Positions 10,544-21,724 of a DNA stretch of 64,000 nucleotides are shown piece by piece (the stretch's first letter is position 1; every line of letters begins with the position of its first letter). The stretch is from the NCBI GenBank assembly GCA_030267565.1, contig BRXU01000006.1, positions 5,166,001 to 5,230,000 of the forward strand. The letters run 5' to 3'. Below the pieces are notes generated by a model. It saw only the letters and a list, made by a program, of their open reading frames with translations, was not told where the DNA came from and ran no database searches. The stretch is from Pleodorina starrii (lineage: Eukaryota; Chlorophyta; Chlorophyceae; Chlamydomonadales; Volvocaceae). The position numbers and the translations under genes were made by a program.

Positions 10544-11797
10544 CTCGTGTCTCCGCTGCAGTACACGGCCAGCTGGCCCGCTGGATCTCCCGTTTTGCGG
10601 TCTGAAGCCCACGGTAACCCCTACCCTACTTACTTGGGAGGCCGCAGACATGCTGCTGGTCTTGCTCCTGGCCGCTAGTCCATGTCCATGATAGCTCCCC
10701 CAGCACAGCTACTCCCGGCCGCTAGCTCCAAGTCCACTCCAAGGCTAGCCCATCCACGTGTTCACTCCAAAGCCGCTAGCTCCATCTCCGTGCACTCCGT
10801 GCTGAACTGCGTTGTGTAAGGGCAATGGGTTGATTACATTAGGGACGGAAAACGCTTAGCTACACAGCTATTAAAGACCATTGGCGTCAGTTATAAAAAC
10901 TGTTATCCTTACATGTTTCGCTCCTGGAATCGGTCCCTTGCCAAAGTTCCGGCGTGGAAGAGACTGCCCACAATGTCGATTGGTACTCGGCGAACAGCGG
11001 GACCTTGTCGTTGAGTCTGATAATTTCCGAAGCTTTTGTCACATGGTTAGCAGTTACCTGTGGCAACCCTGCGAGCAAATCTTGAACTTATTGAAGCGCT
11101 CGCCTTGCTTTGACTTTTGCTATCGGCAGTCAAGAATAAGCGTATAGGCAAGGGCGAAAGTAGTGCGCTATTCCCAATGTCTATTTATTATGCTCTGTAT
11201 ATATTGAATGTAGAAGGAAAGCGTATATGCCAGCAACGCGTATAGTGGAACGGTCATTGGTTTCCGTACTGACATCGGGCTCCTCGCTGCTCGCTCTTCT
11301 AAGCCATTAACACTTGAAAGGACACCTTTACAACGCAAATTTTTACCGTCATTGCCGTTAATGTGGTGCGCAAGGCCTTCCTGCGGCGTTTTGTCGGTGC
11401 ATGCCTGCATGCATCCCGACGCAAAATGACGCTAGTCGTCATTTGTTGTAATGTTGATGGTCCGGAATCTTAATAAGCAAATTCTTGCATTATTGCGTTG
11501 CAATAGAACTGCGACAGCACAGCTGTCAGCCATACCCCAAGTGCCCCAAGGCCCCCACGCACCCTGTCTTTCTTCCCTTTCCGCCCGGGGCAGACTGGCT
11601 CATAAGGCTATGGGGCTGGGGCTAGGGTCTGAGGCTTCAAGGCTTTTGTTTGGGGGCTGGGGCTAACACAGTTAGGCATTGAGGCTGGAGCTGATCCTTG
11701 GACACTTGGCCTAAAGATGGTTAGGGCTAGGGGCCGGACATAGGGTTAAGGGGCCCATAGCCGGAGATTGATTCAAGGAGGTCGGGGCCGGACATGG
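10544..11797. other. Non-coding stretch before the satellite
   Basis: No supported gene was seen. A short frame at 10881-11147 has no recognisable similarity. From about 11600 the sequence is enriched in ggggctaggg-like words that resemble, but do not form, the GGGGCTA arrays seen beyond 48.5 kb. Confidence 0.45.
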
Positions 11798-14700
11798 GTG
11801 CGCCCCCCGGAAACTGTGACAGCGCGCGCCTTACCCCTGTGATGCGGAAATGGGTTCATTCAGGGCCGGCTCAGCGCTGCAACCTCCCGTGCAGCCGCTG
11901 CTCTCCACGCCCGCAGCACCCGTGCATTCCGGAGTCTGCCGGCTGTGTGTCTGATGGGATACTCGGCACAACAAGCGCGGCGGTTCTGGCACTGACCGCA
12001 AACAACCGCCCGCACCCCGGAAACTGTGACAGCGTGCGCCTTACCCCTGTGATGCGGAAATGGCTGGGTGCACCCACGGCCGGCTCAGCGCTGCAACCTC
12101 CCGTGCAGCCGCTGCTCTCCACGCCCGCAGCACCCGTGCATTCCGGAGCCTGCCGGCTGTGTATCTAATGGAATACTCGGCACAACAAGCGCAGCGGTTC
12201 TGGCACTGACCCCAAACAACCGCCCGCACCCCGGAAACTGTGACAGTGCGTGCCTTACCCCTGTGATGCGGAAATGGGCTCATCCAGGGCCGGCTCAGCG
12301 CTGCAACCTCCCGTGCAGCCGCTGCTCTCCACGCCCGCAGCACCCGTGCATTCCGGAGTCTGCCGGCTGTGTTTCTAATGGGATACTCGGCACAACAAGC
12401 GCGGCGGTTCTGGCACTGACCCCAAACAACCGCCCGCACCCCGGAAACTGTGACAGTGCGTGCCTTACCCCTGTGATGCGGAAATGGGTTCATCCAGGGC
12501 CGGCTCAGCGCTGCAACCTCCCGTGCAGCCGCTGCTCTCCACGCCCGCAGCACCCGTGCATTCCGGAGTCTGCCGGCTGTGTTTCTAATGGGATACTCGA
12601 CACAACAAGCGCGGCGGTTCTGGCAATGACCCCAAACAACAGCCCACACCCCGGAAACTGTGACAGCGTGCGCCTTACCCCTGTGATGCGGAAATGGGTT
12701 CATCCAGGGCCGGCTCAGCGCTGCAACCTCCCGTGCAGCCGCTGCTCTCCACGCCCGCAGCACCCGTGCATTCCGGAGTCTGCCGGCTGTGTGTCTGATG
12801 GGATACTCGGCACAACAAGCGCAGCGGTTCTGGCACTGACCCCAAACAACCGCCCGCACCCCGGAAACTGTGACAGTGCGTGCCTTACCCCTGTGATGCG
12901 GAAATGGGTGCACCCACGGCCGGCTCCGCGCTGCCCCCTCCTGTGCAGCCGCTGGTCTCCGTGCCCGCAGCGCCCGTCTGCTGGCGGGAATGAAGCGCCG
13001 TGCACCCCACGCTGCATGCGCGTAGAAAGACGGGCCTGTGGGCGAGCAATCCGAGGGCTACCCTCAAATAAGCCATACAGTTGCAAGTGCCAGTCGGATG
13101 TACCGTGCGTTTCCGGAGTCTGCCGGCTGTGTGTCTGATGGGATACTCTGCACAACAAGCGCGGCGGTTCTGGCACTGACCGCAAACAACCGCCCGCACC
13201 CCGGAAACTGTGACAGCGTGCGCCTTACCCCTGTGATGCGGAAATGGCTGGGTGCACCCACGGCCGGCTCAGCGCTGCAACCTCCCGTGCAGCCGCTGCT
13301 CTCCACGCCCGCAGCACCCGTGCATTCCGGAGTCTGCCGGCTGTGTTTCTAATGGGATACTCGACACAACAAGCGCGGCGGTTCTGGCAATGACCCCAAA
13401 CAACAGCCCACACCCCGGAAACTGTGACAGCGCGCGCCTTACCCCTGTGATGCGGAAATGGGTTCATTCAGGGCCGGCTCAGCGCTGCAACCTCCCGTGC
13501 AGCCGCTGCTCTCCACGCCCGCAGCACCCGTGCATTCCGGAGCCTGCCGGCTGTGTATCTAATGGAATACTCGGCACAACAAGCGCAGCGGTTCTGGCAC
13601 TGACCCCAAACAACCGCCCGCACCCCGGAAACTGTGACAGTGCGTGCCTTACCCCTGTGATGCGGAAATGGGTTCATCCAGGGCCGGCTCAGCGCTGCAA
13701 CCTCCCGTGCAGCCGCTGCTCTCCACGCCCGCAGCACCCGTGCATTCCGGAGTCTGCCGGCTGTGTTTCTAATGGGATACTCGACACAACAAGCGCGGCG
13801 GTTCTGGCAATGACCCCAAACAACAGCCCACACCCCGGAAACTGTGACAGCGTGCGCCTTACCCCTGTGATGCGGAAATGGGTTCATCCAGGGCCGGCTC
13901 AGCGCTGCAACCTCCCGTGCAGCCGCTGCTCTCCACGCCCGCAGCACCCGTGCATTCCGGAGTCTGCCGGCTGTGTGTCTGATGGGATACTCGGCACAAC
14001 AAGCGCAGCGGTTCTGGCACTGACCCCAAACAACCGCCCGCACCCCGGAAACTGTGACAGTGCGTGCCTTACCCCTGTGATGCGGAAATGGGTGCACCCA
14101 CGGCCGGCTCCGCGCTGCCCCCTCCTGTGCAGCCGCTGGTCTCCGTGCCCGCAGCGCCCGTCTGCTGGCGGGAATGAAGCGCCGTGCACCCCACGCTGCA
14201 TGCGCGTAGAAAGACGGGCCTGTGGGCGAGCAATCCGAGGGCTACCCTCAAATAAGCCATACAGTTGCAAGTGCCAGTCGGATGTACCGTGCGTTTCCGG
14301 AGTCTGCCGGCTGTGTGTCTGATGGGATACTCTGCACAACAAGCGCGGCGGTTCTGGCACTGACCGCAAACAACCGCCCGCACCCCGGAAACTGTGACAG
14401 CGTGCGCCTTACCCCTGTGATGCGGAAATGGCTGGGTGCACCCACGGCCGGCTCAGCGCTGCAACCTCCCGTGCAGCCGCTGCTCTCCACGCCCGCAGCA
14501 CCCGTGCATTCCGGAGTCTGCCGGCTGTGTTTCTAATGGGATACTCGACACAACAAGCGCGGCGGTTCTGGCAATGACCCCAAACAACAGCCCACACCCC
14601 GGAAACTGTGACAGCGCGCGCCTTACCCCTGTGATGCGGAAATGGGTTCATTCAGGGCCGGCTCAGCGCTGCAACCTCCCGTGCAGCCGCTGCTCTCCAC

Positions 14701-16290
14701 GCCCGCAGCACCCGTGCATTCCGGAGCCTGCCGGCTGTGTATCTAATGGAATACTCGGCACAACAAGCGCAGCGGTTCTGGCACTGACCCCAAACAACCG
14801 CCCGCACCCCGGAAACTGTGACAGTGCGTGCCTTACCCCTGTGATGCGGAAATGGGTTCATCCAGGGCCGGCTCAGCGCTGCAACCTCCCGTGCAGCCGC
14901 TGCTCTCCACGCCCGCAGCACCCGTGCATTCCGGAGTCTGCCGGCTGTGTTTCTAATGGGATACTCGGCACAACAAGCGCGGCGGTTCTGGCACTGACCC
15001 CAAACAACCGCCCGCACCCCGGAAACTGTGACAGTGCGTGCCTTACCCCTGTGATGCGGAAATGGGTTCATCCAGGGCCGGCTCAGCGCTGCAACCTCCC
15101 GTGCAGCCGCTGCTCTCCACGCCCGCAGCACCCGTGCGTTCTGGAGTCTGCCGGCTGTTTTTCTAATGGGATACTCTGCACAACAAGCGCGGCGGTTCTG
15201 GCACTGACCGCAAACAACCGCCCGCACCCCGGAAACTGTGACAGCGTGCGCCTTACCCCTGTGATGCGGAAATGGGTTCATCCAGGGCCGGCTCAGCGCT
15301 GCAACCTCCCGTGCAGCCGCTGCTCTCCACGCCCGCAGCACCCGTGCATTCCGGAGTCTGCCGGCTGTGTGTCTGATGGGATACTCGGCACAACAAGCGC
15401 AGCGGTTCTGGCACTGACCCCAAACAACCGCCCGCACCCCGGAAACTGTGACAGTGCGTGCCTTACCCCTGTGATGCGGAAATGGGTGCACCCACGGCCG
15501 GCTCCGCGCTGCCCCCTCCTGTGCAGCCGCTGGTCTCCGTGCCCGCAGCGCCCGTCTGCTGGCGGGAATGAAGCGCCGTGCACCCCACGCTGCATGCGTG
15601 TAGAAAGACGGGCATGTGGGCGAGAAATCCGAGGGCTACCCTCAAATAAGCCATACAGTTGCAAGTGCCAGTCGGATGTACCGTGCGTTTCCGGAGTCTG
15701 CCGGCTGTGTGTCTGATGGGATACTCTGCACAACAAGCGCGGCGGTTCTGGCACTGACCGCAAACAACCGCCCGCACCCCGGAAACTGTGACAGCGTGCG
15801 CCTTACCCCTGTGATGCGGAAATGGCTGGGTGCACCCACGGCCGGCTCAGCGCTGCAACCTCCCGTGCAGCCGCTGCTCTCCACTTCTGCAGCGCCAGTG
15901 CGTTCCGGAGTCTGCTGGCTGTGTGTCTGATGGGATACTCTGCACAACAAGCGCGGCGGTTCTGGCACTGACCCCAAACAACCGCCCGCACCCCGGAAAC
16001 TGTGACAGCGTGCGCCTTACTCCTGTGATGCGGAAATGGGTGCACCCACGGCCGGCTCATCGCTGCAACCTCCCGTGCAGCTGCTGCTCTCCACGCCTGC
16101 AGCGCCAGTGCGTTCCGGAGTCTGTCGGCTGTGTGTCTAATGGGATACTCTGCACACAAAGCGTGGTGGTTCGCCAAACCACCACCCGTGTCCCGGAAAC
16201 TGTGTCAGTGCACGCCGCCGTACCCCTGTGTTGCGGTACACCCAGGGCCGGCTCCGCGCCCCGTCGCCAGTTAACACTCCAGCCAAATCT
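11798..16290. repeat. 210-bp satellite with 1184-bp higher-order repeat
   Basis: A 210-bp monomer (anchor words ggaaactgtgacag, gatgcggaaatggg, gcagccgctgctctcc, aacaagcgcggcgg) is repeated head to tail. Variant monomers recur in the same order with a 1184-bp period (for example 13038 and 14222, 13252 and 14436). The next block is one monomer longer (1394 bp). A divergent insert of about 130 bp (around 12960-13090, 14145-14275 and 15540-15670) marks each higher-order unit. The right end decays from about 16130. Because 210 is divisible by 3, long frames stay open on both strands; these are not annotated as genes. Confidence 0.9.
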
Positions 16291-16857
16291 CCGTTCAAAT
16301 ATACGCAGTTCATGACTGGATGGGATGGGAGTCGACCGCCGACGAGCAACAACGAGGCGATGCTGTTGGTGCTCAACGTTAGTTGGGGCGCAGCTTAAGG
16401 CTCTCTGGGCCAACGTAAAGTCCACAAATACTGAAGCATAACAGAGTACTCTTACACGAAGCATCCGATGCGTACGGTTCAAACGTCTGTCTATGTGTCT
16501 GAGACAGCTTTCACCCGCTCGCCCCTAGTAGCGTTATACATCCCAGCATCAAGACGTCAATAATACGCTCAACATTACGCATGCCTTTTGAGATGAAGCC
16601 GGTGAGCTGCCCTTTATTGGAAAAGTGTACACCAGGGCTGTGCCTGCACTACATATTCCTCGTACGTTATCCTGACCATAACCTATATTGATCTGTATAA
16701 CTATATTTGCGGAAACAGGGTATGGCGAATATGCTGGCTTCTAAGAACCCCGTAAAGTCGGCGGGGAACTGAAGTTTACGGAAAAGTTGTACATGGAAAG
16801 TGATGGGCTTTGCCTGCGCTATGTATCTTTCATACGTACTTCTGAGTATCTACAAAA
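16291..16857. other. Spacer between satellite and helicase fragment (left copy)
   Basis: AT-richer non-coding sequence with occasional tttacgga words (for example around 16750 and 16775). Repeated identically at 19256-19822. Confidence 0.45.
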
Positions 16858-17541
16858 ATGCTATGTATTGAATACTTGCACAAACATGGTATGTGCTTTG
16901 GCTGGCTCCCCAAACTCCGTAAAATAGGCAAATTGAAGGTTACGGCGTCCAAACTGCACTTTACGGAGAAAAATACCATTACGGAGAAAATCCTTTCCCA
17001 GAGTGTGGGTGACACGGTGCCAAAGTACGCCACGTTTGGGGAGACGCTAAACAAGTGGATGAACAAATCGAAAGGCATCACGTACATGGGGCCTTTCCTG
17101 CAGGTCGCCATAGGCGCAAAGGTCATCCTCACCCGTAACCTCGACGTTGGCAAGGGAGCTGCAAATGGCAGCACAAGCACGGTTGTGGAACTAAACTACC
17201 ATCGCACCAACTCCGACCACCTCCAATCTATCACCGTGCGGCTACACCACAACAACCACATCATTCGAGTCACACGCTCTCGGATTGCATCTATACACCT
17301 CGGCGGCACTTCTTTCTTTAAGGCGACCTTCCCCCTGGCCCTGGCATACGCCCTGACGGCACACCGAGCGCAGGGCGCAACAATCACCGGCCGATGTTTC
17401 GTCCACATGTCAGACGCCTTCACCCCCGGCTTGCTGTACGTCATGCTGTCAAGAGTCACAACCCGGGCAAATCTTAGCATCGTGGGCCAATTCCTTCCGC
17501 AACATATCATTCCCGTCAAACTACCCCCCGCACCTTCGTAG
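16858..17541 (+). pseudogene. PIF1/Helitron-type helicase, C-terminal fragment (copy 1)
   Basis: The 227-codon frame matches the C-terminal part of the PIF1-like helicases carried by Helitrons: LQVAIGAKVILTRNLD (81-96), then AYALTAHRAQGATI (163-176, motif V) and LLYVMLSRVTT (192-202, motif VI). The Walker A and B half is absent, so it cannot be an active helicase. Homology starts only around GDTVPKYATFGE (51-62). The first 48 or so codons are read from DNA rich in tttacgga/tccgtaa motifs and look like unrelated sequence joined at a breakpoint. The frame ends at TAG 17539-17541. It probably derives from a Helitron or related rolling-circle element. The Rep partner is not seen. Confidence 0.75.
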
Positions 17542-17925
17542 CCGCTACATCTTGCCGTCGTACAATGGGTGTGGTGTGTTCAATAATAGCGACCACGCTG
17601 GAACGCCTATGAATGCTAGTAATACTGGTTCGCCCGGCATAGCCCAAGCGTACATCATGGGTTTAAAGAGTACGTTTCGGGTTGCCCGGGACCCAGCCTG
17701 CTACGGTGGAGATCATTAGGTGCCAGGTGTGCATGCTAAGTGGGTACCACGCTCCGGCGGACTTCAGACCATGACCTAGCGTCCAACACGCATACGGCGT
17801 GTTCATGATGACCTTACAACATATATTCACGGCTTCCTTGCTTCTCTCTAGTATGCTCCGAACGTGCCGCAGGTGTGTGGGAATATTGCCGTCGGGCACA
17901 ACTTTTTTGCGGCCAACTTGCGCAG
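17542..17925. other. Helicase downstream flank with truncated minus-strand frame
   Basis: On the minus strand this is the 3' part of the frame annotated in full at 20628-21131. Here it is cut at the duplication joint (17925), so only the C-terminal half remains. Confidence 0.5.
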
Positions 17926-20890
17926 ATACTCGGCACAACAAGCGCGGCGGTTCTGGCACTGACCCCAAACAACCGCCCGCACCCCGGAAACTGTGACAGT
18001 GCGTGCCTTACCCCTGTGATGCGGAAATGGGTTCATCCAGGGCCGGCTCAGCGCTGCAACCTCCCGTGCAGCCGCTGCTCTCCACGCCCGCAGCACCCGT
18101 GCGTTCTGGAGTCTGCCGGCTGTTTTTCTAATGGGATACTCTGCACAACAAGCGCGGCGGTTCTGGCACTGACCGCAAACAACCGCCCGCACCCCGGAAA
18201 CTGTGACAGCGTGCGCCTTACCCCTGTGATGCGGAAATGGGTTCATCCAGGGCCGGCTCAGCGCTGCAACCTCCCGTGCAGCCGCTGCTCTCCACGCCCG
18301 CAGCACCCGTGCATTCCGGAGTCTGCCGGCTGTGTGTCTGATGGGATACTCGGCACAACAAGCGCAGCGGTTCTGGCACTGACCCCAAACAACCGCCCGC
18401 ACCCCGGAAACTGTGACAGTGCGTGCCTTACCCCTGTGATGCGGAAATGGGTGCACCCACGGCCGGCTCCGCGCTGCCCCCTCCTGTGCAGCCGCTGGTC
18501 TCCGTGCCCGCAGCGCCCGTCTGCTGGCGGGAATGAAGCGCCGTGCACCCCACGCTGCATGCGTGTAGAAAGACGGGCATGTGGGCGAGAAATCCGAGGG
18601 CTACCCTCAAATAAGCCATACAGTTGCAAGTGCCAGTCGGATGTACCGTGCGTTTCCGGAGTCTGCCGGCTGTGTGTCTGATGGGATACTCTGCACAACA
18701 AGCGCGGCGGTTCTGGCACTGACCGCAAACAACCGCCCGCACCCCGGAAACTGTGACAGCGTGCGCCTTACCCCTGTGATGCGGAAATGGCTGGGTGCAC
18801 CCACGGCCGGCTCAGCGCTGCAACCTCCCGTGCAGCCGCTGCTCTCCACTTCTGCAGCGCCAGTGCGTTCCGGAGTCTGCTGGCTGTGTGTCTGATGGGA
18901 TACTCTGCACAACAAGCGCGGCGGTTCTGGCACTGACCCCAAACAACCGCCCGCACCCCGGAAACTGTGACAGCGTGCGCCTTACTCCTGTGATGCGGAA
19001 ATGGGTGCACCCACGGCCGGCTCATCGCTGCAACCTCCCGTGCAGCTGCTGCTCTCCACGCCTGCAGCGCCAGTGCGTTCCGGAGTCTGTCGGCTGTGTG
19101 TCTAATGGGATACTCTGCACACAAAGCGTGGTGGTTCGCCAAACCACCACCCGTGTCCCGGAAACTGTGTCAGTGCACGCCGCCGTACCCCTGTGTTGCG
19201 GTACACCCAGGGCCGGCTCCGCGCCCCGTCGCCAGTTAACACTCCAGCCAAATCTCCGTTCAAATATACGCAGTTCATGACTGGATGGGATGGGAGTCGA
19301 CCGCCGACGAGCAACAACGAGGCGATGCTGTTGGTGCTCAACGTTAGTTGGGGCGCAGCTTAAGGCTCTCTGGGCCAACGTAAAGTCCACAAATACTGAA
19401 GCATAACAGAGTACTCTTACACGAAGCATCCGATGCGTACGGTTCAAACGTCTGTCTATGTGTCTGAGACAGCTTTCACCCGCTCGCCCCTAGTAGCGTT
19501 ATACATCCCAGCATCAAGACGTCAATAATACGCTCAACATTACGCATGCCTTTTGAGATGAAGCCGGTGAGCTGCCCTTTATTGGAAAAGTGTACACCAG
19601 GGCTGTGCCTGCACTACATATTCCTCGTACGTTATCCTGACCATAACCTATATTGATCTGTATAACTATATTTGCGGAAACAGGGTATGGCGAATATGCT
19701 GGCTTCTAAGAACCCCGTAAAGTCGGCGGGGAACTGAAGTTTACGGAAAAGTTGTACATGGAAAGTGATGGGCTTTGCCTGCGCTATGTATCTTTCATAC
19801 GTACTTCTGAGTATCTACAAAAATGCTATGTATTGAATACTTGCACAAACATGGTATGTGCTTTGGCTGGCTCCCCAAACTCCGTAAAATAGGCAAATTG
19901 AAGGTTACGGCGTCCAAACTGCACTTTACGGAGAAAAATACCATTACGGAGAAAATCCTTTCCCAGAGTGTGGGTGACACGGTGCCAAAGTACGCCACGT
20001 TTGGGGAGACGCTAAACAAGTGGATGAACAAATCGAAAGGCATCACGTACATGGGGCCTTTCCTGCAGGTCGCCATAGGCGCAAAGGTCATCCTCACCCG
20101 TAACCTCGACGTTGGCAAGGGAGCTGCAAATGGCAGCACAAGCACGGTTGTGGAACTAAACTACCATCGCACCAACTCCGACCACCTCCAATCTATCACC
20201 GTGCGGCTACACCACAACAACCACATCATTCGAGTCACACGCTCTCGGATTGCATCTATACACCTCGGCGGCACTTCTTTCTTTAAGGCGACCTTCCCCC
20301 TGGCCCTGGCATACGCCCTGACGGCACACCGAGCGCAGGGCGCAACAATCACCGGCCGATGTTTCGTCCACATGTCAGACGCCTTCACCCCCGGCTTGCT
20401 GTACGTCATGCTGTCAAGAGTCACAACCCGGGCAAATCTTAGCATCGTGGGCCAATTCCTTCCGCAACATATCATTCCCGTCAAACTACCCCCCGCACCT
20501 TCGTAGCCGCTACATCTTGCCGTCGTACAATGGGTGTGGTGTGTTCAATAATAGCGACCACGCTGGAACGCCTATGAATGCTAGTAATACTGGTTCGCCC
20601 GGCATAGCCCAAGCGTACATCATGGGTTTAAAGAGTACGTTTCGGGTTGCCCGGGACCCAGCCTGCTACGGTGGAGATCATTAGGTGCCAGGTGTGCATG
20701 CTAAGTGGGTACCACGCTCCGGCGGACTTCAGACCATGACCTAGCGTCCAACACGCATACGGCGTGTTCATGATGACCTTACAACATATATTCACGGCTT
20801 CCTTGCTTCTCTCTAGTATGCTCCGAACGTGCCGCAGGTGTGTGGGAATATTGCCGTCGGGCACAACTTTTTTGCGGCCAACTTGCGCAG
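17926..20890 (+). repeat. 2965-bp tandem duplication, right copy
   Basis: Head-to-tail copy of 14961-17925. It ends at GCGCAG (20890), where unduplicated sequence resumes and completes a minus-strand reading frame that is cut short in the left copy. This suggests the right boundary is the ancestral arrangement. Confidence 0.9.
19823..20506 (+). pseudogene. PIF1/Helitron-type helicase, C-terminal fragment (copy 2)
   Basis: Identical in translation to copy 1, shifted by 2965 bp as part of the tandem duplication. Motifs V and VI are present; the nucleotide-binding half is missing. It provides no independent evidence for function. Confidence 0.75.
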
Positions 20891-21131
20891 CTTGGCACTG
20901 TTGTTCATCCTTGTCCTTCTGTTTCGGTGTGTGCTTTGTGTTGGACATGTACCCGATCACTTTCATGTGCACAGTGCCGTCACACGGGTCGTCAGGCCAC
21001 GTGTTACCCGCACCGCGCGTCTCGCTGGGAGAATTGCTTGAAATGAATAGAACGCAGCGACGCTCCAAGTCCAATTTGTGCTCGATTACGTTGGGAGTGG
21101 CCACTACGGCCGCGAGTTCTAGCAACTTCAT
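20628..21131 (-). CDS. Hypothetical protein, 167 codons, next to the helicase fragment
   Basis: Minus-strand frame starting MKLLELAAVVATPNVIEHKL and ending GNPKRTL. The middle part (VGRKKVVPDGNIPTHLRHVR) is hydrophilic, and composition looks more protein-like than neighbouring frames, but no family is recognised. It converges on the helicase fragment, and the left tandem copy keeps only its C-terminal half. It could be a second gene, or gene remnant, of the same mobile element. Neither a promoter nor splice sites were identified. Confidence 0.35.
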   Translation of the reverse strand: MKLLELAAVVATPNVIEHKLDLERRCVLFISSNSPSETRGAGNTWPDDPCDGTVHMKVIGYMSNTKHTPKQKDKDEQQCQAAQVGRKKVVPDGNIPTHLRHVRSILERSKEAVNICCKVIMNTPYACWTLGHGLKSAGAWYPLSMHTWHLMISTVAGWVPGNPKRTL

Positions 21132-21724
21132 CTGCTCGGTCTACCATGTTTCACACGTCCATTAACCTAGAACAGCCCACTTTGGCGCCCGTTGCAAGTT
21201 GCTTGCGATAATTGAACAGCTCCCTAAAGCCCGAGGATACACAGGGTGTGCTCTCATGCAGCTGACGGCCTCCTAGGATGTCCGCGCTAAATACGGGGCT
21301 GCGTGGGGTAGTCTTCAAATCCTTGCAGACAGACCTGCACATACGCTTGAGGTCGTTGGCGTACCGTCCGGCGTTCTTCTCCGTGACTTCAGCCTTTCGC
21401 AACCACCAGCAGTTCTTCTTTCAGATTTCTTCCCTGCATCTCCTTTCACAGCTCTCCTTGGTACCAGTCCATGCGTTGCGAGCACTGCTGACTGTACTGC
21501 GGCCGCTGTCCCCACTATATATGACAATATGCGCATGTGTCAGCGCACCCGGTTCTTTTTTACTCATACGAGGTTGGGTTCCAATAATAAATTTACCGTG
21601 CAATAAAGAATGTAATCTTTTACTTCTGCAGAATTTCCGTTGGCCGAAAGTCTGCACTTGTCCAATTACCCAGAACCCAGAACCCAGAACCCAGAACCCA
21701 GAACCCAGACACGGACATGCGGGA
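21132..21724. other. Unassigned stretch with a CCCAGAA heptamer run
   Basis: No recognised gene. A perfect short array of the heptamer CCCAGAA (about six units) lies at 21669-21711, directly before the 4480-bp duplication begins. Confidence 0.5.

Larger units (their letters stand above)
14961..17925 (+). repeat. 2965-bp tandem duplication, left copy
   Basis: The sequence from ATACTCGGCA at 14961 to GCGCAG at 17925 is repeated immediately to the right. It contains the right part of the satellite, the truncated helicase frame and its downstream flank. No difference between the two copies was noticed by eye. Confidence 0.9.

Noticed and set aside
11798..18942. Frames of 150-430 codons over the 210-bp satellite on both strands
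   Set aside because: The monomer is a multiple of three and nearly stop-free on both strands; no start context, splice structure or domain supports translation.
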